Assembly: GCA_034428935.1 (NCBI GenBank)
Contig: DAOUHB010000125.1
Span: 18,557 to 82,556 of the forward strand
Length of the DNA stretch: 64,000 bases
Direction of reading: 5' to 3'
Source: JAAYZQ01 sp034428935
GTDB taxonomy: Bacteria; Chloroflexota; Anaerolineae; JAAYZQ01
Shown here piece by piece: positions 25,217-33,328 of the stretch. Within the stretch, counting starts at the first letter, position 1. Every line of letters starts with the position of its first letter. Below the pieces are notes generated by a model, which was not told the DNA's origin, did not search any database, and saw only the letters and a list, made by a program, of their open reading frames with translations. A program made the translations under genes and the position numbers.

Positions 25217-25619
25217 GGGCGAATAGCTCAGTTGGGAGAGCGCTTCTCTTACTGGGGTGAGCCCGTGCCCGGGAAATGAACCGGCACGGTGGACGCCGCT
25301 GTATGCTGGGAAACCCTAAAGCCCGGCTCGCCACAACGTGATCCGAGAGGATGAGCGTGAAGGCCAAAAAGAGCCGGGATACGCGGATGGGCAACCAGCA
25401 GGGAACCTTAAAGCTCGAATACTCGAACAATGAACACCAAGACGATCGGTGTTCATTGGCACGAGGACTATCGGAGCTTTCGGGACGCCTCAGAGACTAG
25501 ACGCGGCGGGCCTGAGAAGGCCAAGGTATAGTCCGGCCCGCAACCGGGTAACCAGGGTCGGCGAAAGCCGATGCGGGGTGACACAGAAGAGGTCACAGGT
25601 TCGAGCCCTGTTTCGCCCA
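25217..25619 (+). tRNA. tRNA-Val(UAC) interrupted by a group I intron
   Basis: Exon 1 is 25217-25250 (34 bases, ending exactly at U34), exon 2 is 25581-25619 (39 bases). Joined, they give a normal 73-base tRNA: acceptor GGGCGAA/TTCGCCC, D arm GCTC/GAGC, anticodon stem CTTCT/AGAAG around loop CTTACAC with anticodon TAC, T arm ACAGG/CCTGT. The intron sits between U34 and A35, inside the anticodon. CCA is not encoded. A consensus promoter and a hairpin terminator flank the gene. Confidence 0.93.
25251..25580 (+). ncRNA. group I self-splicing intron (IC3-like) in tRNA-Val
   Basis: 330 bases. P1 is CUUAC (25248-25252) paired with GUGAG (25257-25261), placing the expected U-G wobble exactly at the 5' splice site after U34. 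The intron ends in G (25580). P2 CCGTGCC/GGCACGG is near 25263-25290. The core segment TGGGAAACCCTAAA (25307-25320) resembles the conserved GGGAAACCUAAA of the cyanobacterial tRNA-Leu intron. P7 is GACTA (25495-25499) with TAGTC (25529-25533), enclosing the P8 hairpin GGCC/GGCC (25509-25522); AAGGTATAGTCC is the usual P7 3' strand context. A ten-base-pair hairpin AATGAACACC/GGTGTTCATT is at 25429-25457. No homing endonuclease is encoded. Confidence 0.9.
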
Positions 25620-25625
25620 TCGAGG

Positions 25626-25663
25626 CATCAGAGCCCCGGCCGTTCGCGGGGTCTCTGATGTTT
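25626..25663 (+). terminator. terminator after tRNA-Val
   Basis: Stem CATCAGAG-CCCC / GGGG-TCTCTGATG around GGCCGTTCGC, followed by TTT. Confidence 0.72.
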
Positions 25664-25844
25664 CGCGGTAACTGGAGTATTCCAGATTGCACCGGTGCTT
25701 GAAAGATGCTATACTGCCTCTTTGACAGACACCGGTCAGAGTTGACAGTTGCGTATGACTCGCTTTTAGATAAACGGTAACACACTGGATACGATACGGT
25801 GCCAGTTCAGTACGTTAACAATCGAGTTTTGAACCGCTAACAGC

Positions 25845-26288
25845 GTGGGTCAACGCGTCTTCTTGCGCTTCTTAGTGTTCGATCCGTTGCCAACGAACTG
25901 GCGGTCGATTATGATTTGGTGGCACGGTGTGGTCAGGCCTGACGTCCGAAGGAGACCAGGAAGCCAGTCTTGGGCAGAAGTTGGCGGAGATAGCATTCCA
26001 GCGTTTCTTGGTCTTGGCGGCCATCCACAATGGCCGTGTAGACATCGTACCATTGACGCCGGAAGACCGGCGACCGACTCTCAGGAAAGGAATGGATCGG
26101 AGCACTCACAACCTTTCCAGATAAAAGATCCCTGCTATTGGGAATATAATTGGATCAAGTACTGCAGCTACTTTCAGCCCAACTGTCCGTCAGCAAAGGA
26201 TGAATTGTACGAGAGGCGTTACTGCTGTTACAGTGGGGGGCACTATGGTTGCGGAGATTGGCAGCTCGGCGGAGGGTGTTGTGAGTAA
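25845..26288 (+). CDS. uncertain open frame with cysteine-rich C terminus
   Basis: 147 codons from an ATG without a good ribosome-binding site. The first two thirds look unstructured and the start is doubtful. The last 55 residues are rich in Cys, Tyr and Gly, with eight cysteines (for example DPCYWEYNWIKYC, RRYCCYSGGHYGCGDW, GGGCCE). This could be a small secreted or metal-binding peptide, or a chance reading in low-GC DNA. A second frame (25927-26124, containing KLAEIAFQRFLVLAAIHNGR) overlaps it and may be the true remnant. I do not recognise either. Confidence 0.25.
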   Translation: MGQRVFLRFLVFDPLPTNWRSIMIWWHGVVRPDVRRRPGSQSWAEVGGDSIPAFLGLGGHPQWPCRHRTIDAGRPATDSQERNGSEHSQPFQIKDPCYWEYNWIKYCSYFQPNCPSAKDELYERRYCCYSGGHYGCGDWQLGGGCCE

Positions 26289-26391
26289 GGAATCTCTGCG
26301 ACCATAGGGGGCCATTGCTCATCTGGGCACCCCTTCTGTGCTCTTAGCCGGGCAAGAGTGTCAACCCTCCCGATGGCGAACGTTGTCTTGG

Positions 26392-26419
26392 AGTTCCTGG
26401 GTTTTGATACCCAGGAACT
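26392..26419. repeat. perfect hairpin in the low-GC region
   Basis: AGTTCCTGGG and CCCAGGAACT, ten paired bases, with loop TTTTGATA. No T run follows, so it is not a clear terminator. Confidence 0.7.
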
Positions 26420-26538
26420 CTTTGAATTGGAGGGGGACAGCAGACTACCCTTTGGACGTTGTATCTAACCCGGACGAGCTGGAGACGTTTTGCCGAGTTC
26501 AAACCAAAGCCAAACGTAACTGCTCAGCCGTCCAGCGC

Positions 26539-26654
26539 GCCAGGCGTTGAAACGCCTGGCTAACACAGGAAACCCGTTGAAACGGGTTCTGTTGCGCACC
26601 AGTGCTGAACGCGTTTTAACGCGTTTCTGTTATCAGCGCCGGTTTCAACCGGCG
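26539..26654. repeat. row of four related palindromes
   Basis: Four near-perfect palindromes, each with arms ending GTT and AAC around a two-base centre: 26539-26560 (ten-base arms, centre GA), 26571-26588 (eight, GA), 26608-26625 (eight, TT) and 26637-26654 (eight, TC). The outer arm bases differ between copies but compensate, so the symmetry and the GTT-NN-AAC core are kept while the sequence is not. Spacers are 10-19 bases. Confidence 0.85.
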
Positions 26655-26715
26655 GCGCAGCAGATGCCTGAGCACTTACAGCCAAACAATTTCAAACTAC
26701 CAAGGACACCACGTT

Positions 26716-29700
26716 ATGGGGAATTTGTGTGATAATTCGAAACACATATCAGGTTCCTGGGCAGTGACTGCCATTTGTTCGTCTCTGCTCGTTATGATCC
26801 TGCTAGTGGCAGGGTACCTGCGGTTCACGGGTCTAAATTGGGATGAAGGGCAGTGGATTCACCCTGATGAGGGACACATGCGAATCATCACTTCTGTTAT
26901 CAGGATGCCGGATAGCCCTTCCCTCTACTTTGATACCCATAGCTCACCCTTGAACAGCCGGAACAGTGGGCAGCAGTACAGCTACGGCACACTTCCTCTC
27001 TTCCTGACCCGCTTGACAGCAGAGTGGCTCGACCGTGCCTGTGGGAACTCACTCGATGGGTTGAACGCAGCCGTGGGTAGGCTGTTGATAGGGGTTCCAG
27101 GCTCGCAATGTACCCCAGGCACCTTCACTGGCCCCCAAAGCGCCCTGGTAGGACGGTTGCTTTCGGCACTGGCTGACCTGGGAACTGTGGTCCTGGTCTA
27201 CCTGATCGCACGGCGCCTGTATGGGGAAGCTATTGGGCTACTCGCTGCGGTATTGAGTTCGCTGGTCGCGTTTCATATCCAACAAGCCCATTTTTTCACC
27301 GTGGATAGTATGGCCGCTTTTTTCACCATCCTGACCGCATACTCTTCGGTGCGAGTTGGTCAATCAAAGGTTTCTCGTGGACCATCATGGCTCGATTTTG
27401 GGTTGGCAGGTGTTGCGACCGGCTTGGCTACAGCCTGCAAAATTAGCGCCATCTGGGCAGCACTTTTTGTTGTGCTGGCCGGGGTATGGTGGTGTCTGCA
27501 ATCTATTCATTCCCAATCCAATCGCTCGCTTTCTTCTTTATTCCTCTTACTTCTACCCCGGCTCCTCCTCGCTGGTTTACTATCGGTAATTGCCTTTCGC
27601 ATAGCTCAGCCCTATGCCTTCGAAGGCCCCGGTTTTTTTGGTATACATCTCAGTCCAGACTGGCTAGAACGGTTGAGGCAAATCGCTGCGGAGCAAGGCG
27701 GCAACGTAGACCTGCCACCAGGTCGGCAATGGACGAACCGAGCCCCACTCTTGTTTCCCTGGATCAACATGGTCGTCTGGGGCATGGGGTTGCCTTTGGG
27801 GTTGACTGCCTGGGCTGGTTGGGCCATGATCGGCTACAAGTTATGGCGTGGAGAGCGCACCCACCTGGTTTTGTGGACTTGGGGAACTCTTTTTTTCCTC
27901 TATCAGGCCACCCGCTGGGTTAAGGCCATGCGCTATTTCCTGCCCCTTTATCCCTTATTCGTGATTTTTGCCGCCTACTTCCTAGTCCGCTTGATTCGGA
28001 GCACGAGTAATTGGCGGCATCGTATAGGCCTGGGTCTTGTCACTGTTGTCGTTGTCGGTACAACCGTGTGGACCAGTGCGATGTTCTCTATCTATCTGCG
28101 GCCAAACACACGCGTGGCCGCCTCGCGCTGGATCTATGCCAACATCCCGGCAGGAGCAACCGTGGCCAACGAGCACTGGGACTGGGGCCTACCCCTGCCA
28201 GTGGATGGAAACAACCCCTTCGCCGGGATGTACACCGGTCTGGAAATGAATAACTATGACGAAGACACGCCGGAAAAACTAACCCAGTTGCTTGACCAGC
28301 TGGACCAGGCAAACTACATCTTCCTGGCAAGCAATCGGCTCTATGCCTCGATTTCTCGCCTGCCAGCCCGGTACCCTCTGACGACTGCCTACTATCGTAC
28401 CCTCTTTGCCGGAGATCTGGGTTTCGAGTTGGTGGCGGATTTCACTTCCTACCCAGATGTCGGCCCCTTTCAGTTTCCCGACCAGGAGACCCCTTACCCG
28501 TTGATGAAGGCAACTTACGTGCATCAACATCAGCCGATCAAGGTGCCGCTTCCGCCCGCCGAGGAAGCATTTAGCGTTTATGACCATCCCCGCGTGCTTA
28601 TCTTTCACAAGACCGAAGACTACGACCGGGAGCGGGTGCGGGCATTGCTCACGGCAGGCATCGATTGGGAGACAATCCCCCACTGGCTCAATCCCCGCGA
28701 CGTGCCCGAGTGGCGCCGGGAGCAGGCGCAGCAGCAGCGAACGGGCGAGAGCCAGAACGCGCTGATGCTCACCGCCGAGGAGCGCCAGATCCAGGAGCGG
28801 GGCGGCACCTGGGCCTCTATCTTTGACCGCAACAGCCTGGCCAACCGCTGGCCGACTCTTACCTGGCTGCTGCTGCTGGCGGCGGTGGGTTTGGCGGCCC
28901 TGCCCCTGACCCTGGCCGTCTTTGGCCGGCTGCCCGACGGGGGCTGGATCCTGGCTCGGCCGGTGGGTGTGCTGCTCCTGGCCTGGCTGGCGTGGATGCT
29001 GACCAACCTGACGCCGCTGCACTACAGCCGCGGCACCATCTGGCTGGCGCTGGCCATCGTAGCCGCCGTGTCGTACGGCAGCATGCTGCTGCCCGGCCCG
29101 CGGCGGCGGGTGGCCGAGCTGTTCTCCCCGGGCCGGGGACAGTGGCGCCTGGTGCTGGTCAGCGAGCTGCTCTTCCTGGCGTTCTTTGGCCTCTTCTGGT
29201 TCATCCGCTGGGGCAACCCCGACCTGTGGCATCCCTGGAAGGGCGGCGAAAAGCCCATGGACCTGGCCTACCTGAACGCCGTCATCAAGAGCACCGAGTT
29301 CCCGCCCTACGACCCCTGGTTTGCCGGGGGCTATCTCAACTATTACTACTTTGGTCAGGTGATGGTCGGGACGTTGATCAAGCTCGTCGGTATCGCGCCC
29401 GCCGTGGCCTATAACCTGGTCATCCCGGCCTGGTTCGCCATGACGGCCATGGGTGCCTTTAGCGTCACCTACAACCTCTACCGCGCCCGGGCCGAGGGAC
29501 GCGGCGTCGGCGGTCCCCTCGACGTGCGCCGCATCGGCAGCAGGGCCCTCCTCGTCGGGCTGCTGGGCGCCCTGTTCGTCGCGGTGCTGGGCAACCTGGG
29601 CGAGATTCACCTTCTCCTCCTGAAGCTGGCCGAGGGCGTGTTGGACAACTTTTCCAGCACCATCCCCGGCCTGGCCGGCCTGGTGCGCGCCACCGTGGGC

Positions 29701-31593
29701 ACCTTCGAGGTGCTCTTTGGCGGCAAGGCCCTGCCCATCGGCCTCGACGAATGGTACTGGAACGCCAGCCGGGCCATTCCCGCCGGCCCCTACGAGGCCG
29801 TCATCACCGAGTTCCCGTTCTTTACCTTTCTCTATGCCGACCTGCACGCTCACCTCATCGCCATGCCCCTGACTTTTCTGTCGCTGGCTTTGGCCCTGAC
29901 CGTGGTGCAGCGCGCCGCGCTACCCGTGCGAGGGCCAGACAACCAGGCGCGCCCGGCGTGGTGGAACCCGCTGACCCACCTGGCACTGCTCTTTCTGTGG
30001 GCGCTGATCATCGGCGCCATGCGCACCACCAACACCTGGGACGTGCCGCCGCACCTCATCGTGGCCTTTGGCGCCCTGGCCATCGCGTCGGCGCAGCGGC
30101 CCACGAGGTTCCCACTGCTCATTCTGGCCGGCCAGATGTTGATCCTCGTCGCGCTGTCGTGGTGGCTGCTTTACTGGCCCTTCTGGGAACACTACGGCTC
30201 GTTTTACAACAGCCTGGGCCTGTGGAACGGGACCCGGACGCCGGTGTGGGCCTACCTGGTGGTCCACGGCCTGTTTCTGTTCCCCATCGCCAGCTACCTG
30301 GCCGCCCGGACCCTGGGCGACTGGCGGTGCATTCCCATCCTGCGCCGGCTGGGGCTAAGCCTGCGCTATGCAGGGCAGGGCAAGCGCCTGCGCCGCGCCG
30401 CCCGCCTCGCCGGTGCTCGCGGTCCATTCCGCTCCACTATGGGACTCTGCCTGCCGGCCGGCCCCCTGCCGTGGATTGCCATCGTCCTGCTACTGCTGGC
30501 GGTCGTCTTTTTCCTCATCCCCGGCCTGATCGAGTTCACCCGGGCGGACCCCCTCGTGGTCGAGAGCGGCGGCCACGCCTATCGCGGGCTGGCCGTCCTG
30601 GGCCTGGGCCTGCCCCTGGCCATCCTGGGGCTCATTCTTCTCTTCCGCGCGCCTGCCCCCCAGGCCGGCGCGAGGGACGGGACCATGCCGCTGCAACGCT
30701 ACGTGGCGCCCGTCGAAAGGCTGTGGGCCTGGCTCGTCCTCCTGGCCCTGGCCATGACCCTGGGGGTCGAGGTGCTCGTCCTCGAGGGCGACATCGGCCG
30801 CATGAACACGGTCTTCAAGTTCTACCTCCAGGTTTGGATCATGTGGGGCGTGGCCGCCGCGGCGGCCGTGGGCTGGATGGTGCCCCGCTTGCGGCGCTGG
30901 GGCGGCACGGTCCGGGGCACGGCCGACGAGAATGGCGAGGCCAGCGAAGCCTCCGGTGCTGGCGCCACGGCCAGGCGGTGGTGGGTGGCGGTCCTGGCGG
31001 TGCTCATCGCCTTTGCCGCGCTCTACCCGCCCCTGGCCACCGCGGCCAAGGTGCGCGACCGCTGGAACGAGGACCAGCCGCCGGGGTTGGACGGCTGGGA
31101 ATACATGGAGACCGCGAATTACTGGGACCCGGTGGGCGCCGAATTCGGCCACGACGGCGGCGTGCGCTATGACCTGCGGTGGGACCGGGAGGCCATCGCC
31201 TGGCTCCTGGACAACGTCGTCGGCTCGCCCACCATCCTGGAGGGCCAAACGCCCGAATATCGCTGGGGCGGGCGCTACGCGGTCACCACCGGGCTGCCCG
31301 CCGTCCTGGGCTGGAACTGGCACCAGCGGCAGCAGCGGGCGGCAGCCGACCAGCAGGCCATCTGGGATCGGGCCCAGGACGTGGCGACCATCTATAACGT
31401 GCCGGGCACCATGGTTGCCGAAGGGCTCCTGCAAAAGTATGGCGTGCGCTATGTCATTGTCGGTCCCCTGGAGCAGGCTTATTACGATCCCCTGGGGCTC
31501 GAAAAGTTCGAGCGCATGGCCGACGAGGGCACGCTCCGGCCGGTGTTCCGCAACCAGGGAGTGACCATCTACGAGGTTCTCCTTGGGCGCTGA
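26716..31593 (+). CDS. giant membrane protein: GT-C glycosyltransferase joined to a Chlor_Arch_YYY (DUF2298) domain
   Basis: 1,625 residues with more than 20 hydrophobic segments. The first 620 residues look like a dolichol-phosphate-sugar-type GT39/ArnT glycosyltransferase: an acidic pair after the first helix in NWDEGQWIHPDEGH, RLYGEAIGLLAA and a C-terminal outside domain. From about residue 700 the second half is of the YYY type, with GGYLNYYYFGQVMVG (tyrosines about 875-878), TEFPFFTFLYADLHAHL and MNTVFKFYLQVWIMWG. The family is restricted to Chloroflexi and Archaea as far as I know and is thought to act on lipid-linked sugars; the exact reaction is unknown. Base composition changes inside the gene at about 28.3-28.7 kb. 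Confidence 0.85.
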   Translation: MGNLCDNSKHISGSWAVTAICSSLLVMILLVAGYLRFTGLNWDEGQWIHPDEGHMRIITSVIRMPDSPSLYFDTHSSPLNSRNSGQQYSYGTLPLFLTRLTAEWLDRACGNSLDGLNAAVGRLLIGVPGSQCTPGTFTGPQSALVGRLLSALADLGTVVLVYLIARRLYGEAIGLLAAVLSSLVAFHIQQAHFFTVDSMAAFFTILTAYSSVRVGQSKVSRGPSWLDFGLAGVATGLATACKISAIWAALFVVLAGVWWCLQSIHSQSNRSLSSLFLLLLPRLLLAGLLSVIAFRIAQPYAFEGPGFFGIHLSPDWLERLRQIAAEQGGNVDLPPGRQWTNRAPLLFPWINMVVWGMGLPLGLTAWAGWAMIGYKLWRGERTHLVLWTWGTLFFLYQATRWVKAMRYFLPLYPLFVIFAAYFLVRLIRSTSNWRHRIGLGLVTVVVVGTTVWTSAMFSIYLRPNTRVAASRWIYANIPAGATVANEHWDWGLPLPVDGNNPFAGMYTGLEMNNYDEDTPEKLTQLLDQLDQANYIFLASNRLYASISRLPARYPLTTAYYRTLFAGDLGFELVADFTSYPDVGPFQFPDQETPYPLMKATYVHQHQPIKVPLPPAEEAFSVYDHPRVLIFHKTEDYDRERVRALLTAGIDWETIPHWLNPRDVPEWRREQAQQQRTGESQNALMLTAEERQIQERGGTWASIFDRNSLANRWPTLTWLLLLAAVGLAALPLTLAVFGRLPDGGWILARPVGVLLLAWLAWMLTNLTPLHYSRGTIWLALAIVAAVSYGSMLLPGPRRRVAELFSPGRGQWRLVLVSELLFLAFFGLFWFIRWGNPDLWHPWKGGEKPMDLAYLNAVIKSTEFPPYDPWFAGGYLNYYYFGQVMVGTLIKLVGIAPAVAYNLVIPAWFAMTAMGAFSVTYNLYRARAEGRGVGGPLDVRRIGSRALLVGLLGALFVAVLGNLGEIHLLLLKLAEGVLDNFSSTIPGLAGLVRATVGTFEVLFGGKALPIGLDEWYWNASRAIPAGPYEAVITEFPFFTFLYADLHAHLIAMPLTFLSLALALTVVQRAALPVRGPDNQARPAWWNPLTHLALLFLWALIIGAMRTTNTWDVPPHLIVAFGALAIASAQRPTRFPLLILAGQMLILVALSWWLLYWPFWEHYGSFYNSLGLWNGTRTPVWAYLVVHGLFLFPIASYLAARTLGDWRCIPILRRLGLSLRYAGQGKRLRRAARLAGARGPFRSTMGLCLPAGPLPWIAIVLLLLAVVFFLIPGLIEFTRADPLVVESGGHAYRGLAVLGLGLPLAILGLILLFRAPAPQAGARDGTMPLQRYVAPVERLWAWLVLLALAMTLGVEVLVLEGDIGRMNTVFKFYLQVWIMWGVAAAAAVGWMVPRLRRWGGTVRGTADENGEASEASGAGATARRWWVAVLAVLIAFAALYPPLATAAKVRDRWNEDQPPGLDGWEYMETANYWDPVGAEFGHDGGVRYDLRWDREAIAWLLDNVVGSPTILEGQTPEYRWGGRYAVTTGLPAVLGWNWHQRQQRAAADQQAIWDRAQDVATIYNVPGTMVAEGLLQKYGVRYVIVGPLEQAYYDPLGLEKFERMADEGTLRPVFRNQGVTIYEVLLGR

Positions 31594-31679
31594 CGTGCAC
31601 TGCCCACCGCCGCGGCACGAGTGGCGGCGAATTGCCCGCCCCTGCGTGTAATGTCCGGCCTGGCCGTGCATCTTATAGC

Positions 31680-32225
31680 ATGGAGAAACGCGTACCCGTG
31701 AGCCAGGCAAAGGGCCCCGATGCGGCACCTTCAGCGGAAGAGATCGCAGAGCTGTATCGTGCGTACCTGCCCCGCATCCTGAACTATATCCGGCTGCGGG
31801 TGGATGGCCAGAGCCTGGCCGAGGATCTGACGGCGGCGGTCTTTGAGCGGGCGCTGACCAGGCAACACACGCTGCGCAAGTGGGAGGCTTTTGGCGCCTG
31901 GCTGTTCCGCATCGCCCACAACGTAGTGGCGGGGTACTACCGGCAGCGCCGGCCCACGCTGCCCCTGGATTGGGTGGCCAACCAGGCAGCCGAGGGGGTG
32001 CCTTCGCCGGAAGAAGCCGCCGTGCGCAGCGAGGAGCTTGGCCGCCTGAGGGCGGCCATCGCCACGCTGCCCGAGAGGGAACAGGAAATCGTCCGGCTCA
32101 AGTTCGGCGCCGGGCTGGGCAACCAGGACATTGCCCAGATCATGGGCCTGAAACCGGGCCACGTGGCCGTCCTGGTGTTTCGCGCCCTGCAAAAGCTGCG
32201 CGCCGAGCTTGACGCAGAGGAATAG
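31680..32225 (+). CDS. ECF-type RNA polymerase sigma factor
   Basis: 181 residues. Sigma region 2 is seen in ELYRAYLPRILNYIRLRV, AEDLTAAVFERAL and WLFRIAHNVVAGYYR; region 4 in LPEREQEIVRLKFGAGLGNQDIAQIMGLKPGHVAVLVFRALQ (helix-turn-helix NQDIAQIMGLKPGHVAVL). This is an extracytoplasmic-function sigma factor, a regulator that directs RNA polymerase to a stress regulon. The ATG at 31680 is used; a GTG at 31698 is possible. The gene 140 bases downstream encodes a membrane protein with an anti-sigma-like layout. Both lie inside the giant glycosyltransferase cluster and may control it. Confidence 0.9.
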   Translation: MEKRVPVSQAKGPDAAPSAEEIAELYRAYLPRILNYIRLRVDGQSLAEDLTAAVFERALTRQHTLRKWEAFGAWLFRIAHNVVAGYYRQRRPTLPLDWVANQAAEGVPSPEEAAVRSEELGRLRAAIATLPEREQEIVRLKFGAGLGNQDIAQIMGLKPGHVAVLVFRALQKLRAELDAEE

Positions 32226-32248
32226 GGCAGGCTGCCAGCATGCCCGGG

Positions 32249-32317
32249 ACGGACAAAGGGTCTGTCCGTAGGGGCCACCCTTGCGGTCGTCCTGTTGGGC
32301 AGGCGCAAGACCTGCCC
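32249..32317. repeat. two inverted repeats between sigma and anti-sigma genes
   Basis: ACGGACA/TGTCCGT (32249-32269) and GGGCAGG/CCTGCCC (32297-32317), with the conspicuous string CGCAAGACCTGCCCCTACC. The string looks like a dispersed intergenic element, but there is no second copy in this window. Confidence 0.5.
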
Positions 32318-32364
32318 CTACCCCGAATGATTGAGAAGATGGGTCTATCCAACAGAAGTGGGAG

Positions 32365-33249
32365 ATGAACGAGAGACGAGTTGAGCGAGAGCGGGCCGCG
32401 CGCCTGGCGGCGGCCCTGGATGAACTGCTTGCCGACCCCGCCTCCCCTCCAACGGGGCTGGAGCCCGAGGGCGAGGCGCTGCTGCCCACCGCGCAGCGGC
32501 TGGCGCGGCTGCCGGCGCTGTTGGGGCCGGCGAGCCCCGGCCTGCTGCCCGAGCCCGAGCACCTGGTGCGCCGGGTACGCGCCGCCCTGCCGGACGGTGC
32601 AGGGCCAGGGGCAACCCGGGCCGGCCGCCACCCGGTTCCGCGGTGGCGCTGGGCGGCAGCCGCCCTGGCCGTCGCCCTCGTGGTGGCCCTGCTGCTCACG
32701 CCCGTCGGCCAGACCGCCGTCGCCAGCTTTCTGGGAATCTTTCACCTGGGCCGCACCGAGGTCCAGATCTCCCAGACCGGCACGCCGGTGCCCGCCGGGC
32801 ACACGGCCGTGCGCGAAACCTGGACGCTGGCGGAGGCCCGGGAGCGGCTGCCCTTTGCCCTGCCCGAGCCGGCCTACCTGCCCGACGGTTACAGGCCGCG
32901 GGCTGTGTACAGCTACACCTATCCCGACCTGCCCGAGTGGGTGCCGCAGCCGGTCTTTGTGGACGTGGACTATGGCAAGGCGGAGCGCAGCGAAGCGGAG
33001 GGCAACCTCATCCTGCGCGTCTATCCCATCATGTTGGGGCACGAGGCCAGCATTTCGCGCCTGAACCTGGAGACGACCTCTGTGGAAAAGGTGCAAGACC
33101 TGGAGATCAACGGCCAGCCCGGCGTGCTGTTGCGCGTGGGCGACGCCTGGCAAGAGATCGTGTGGGAGCAGGGCGACCTGGTGTTGGCCCTCTGGGCGCC
33201 CGACCTGCCTGAAGAGGAGCTGCTGGCCATTGCCCGCTCGGTTCGGTGA
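32365..33249 (+). CDS. probable anti-sigma factor with DUF4367-like outside domain
   Basis: 294 residues. A cytoplasmic N-terminal part of about 90 residues (arginine-rich), one membrane helix at about 95-113 (AAAALAVALVVALLL) and an outside domain whose end, WEQGDLVLALWAPDLPEEELLAIARSV, is typical of the DUF4367 sensor domain found in membrane proteins that follow ECF sigma genes. The position after the sigma gene supports an anti-sigma role. The usual zinc-binding HxxxCxxC motif of anti-sigma proteins is not present in the N terminus, so the binding mode must differ. The ATG follows GGGAG. Confidence 0.75.
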   Translation: MNERRVERERAARLAAALDELLADPASPPTGLEPEGEALLPTAQRLARLPALLGPASPGLLPEPEHLVRRVRAALPDGAGPGATRAGRHPVPRWRWAAAALAVALVVALLLTPVGQTAVASFLGIFHLGRTEVQISQTGTPVPAGHTAVRETWTLAEARERLPFALPEPAYLPDGYRPRAVYSYTYPDLPEWVPQPVFVDVDYGKAERSEAEGNLILRVYPIMLGHEASISRLNLETTSVEKVQDLEINGQPGVLLRVGDAWQEIVWEQGDLVLALWAPDLPEEELLAIARSVR

Positions 33250-33328
33250 GATCCGGCCCGTGCACCGCGGAAGGGACAACGGCCTTCCGTAGCTGCCGGG
33301 GCCGAGACTGTCAGTTTCAGGAAACAGG

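Larger units (their letters stand above)
25661..26715 (+). other. lower-GC region without a confidently called gene
   Basis: About 1 kb with clearly different composition (for example 26 of 60 G+C at 25741-25800). I see no recognisable complete gene. It holds one cysteine-rich open frame (25845-26288), two short open frames (25927-26124 and 26338-26550) that overlap or follow it and match nothing I know, one perfect hairpin and a row of four palindromes. It may be the remains of transferred DNA next to the tRNA. I did not find a repeat of the tRNA 3' end that would mark an integration site. Confidence 0.6.

Noticed and set aside
25217..25619. tRNA gene broken by a random insertion, or two partial tRNAs
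   Set aside because: Exon lengths, P1 with a U-G pair, P7/P8 and the terminal G of a group I intron are all present, and the joined tRNA has no mismatch in the stems.
25468..25785. Reverse-strand open frame of 105 codons with a GLEPVTSS-like string
   Set aside because: That string is the antisense translation of a tRNA T arm, often mis-annotated as a protein; the frame runs through the tRNA exon and intron.
26539..26654. Possible CRISPR array
   Set aside because: The repeated units are palindromes whose sequence differs from copy to copy, with no constant repeat and no spacers of even length; no cas genes are near.
25620..26715. Integrated island with the tRNA-Val 3' end as attachment site
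   Set aside because: No direct repeat of the tRNA 3' end and no integrase gene were found in the window.
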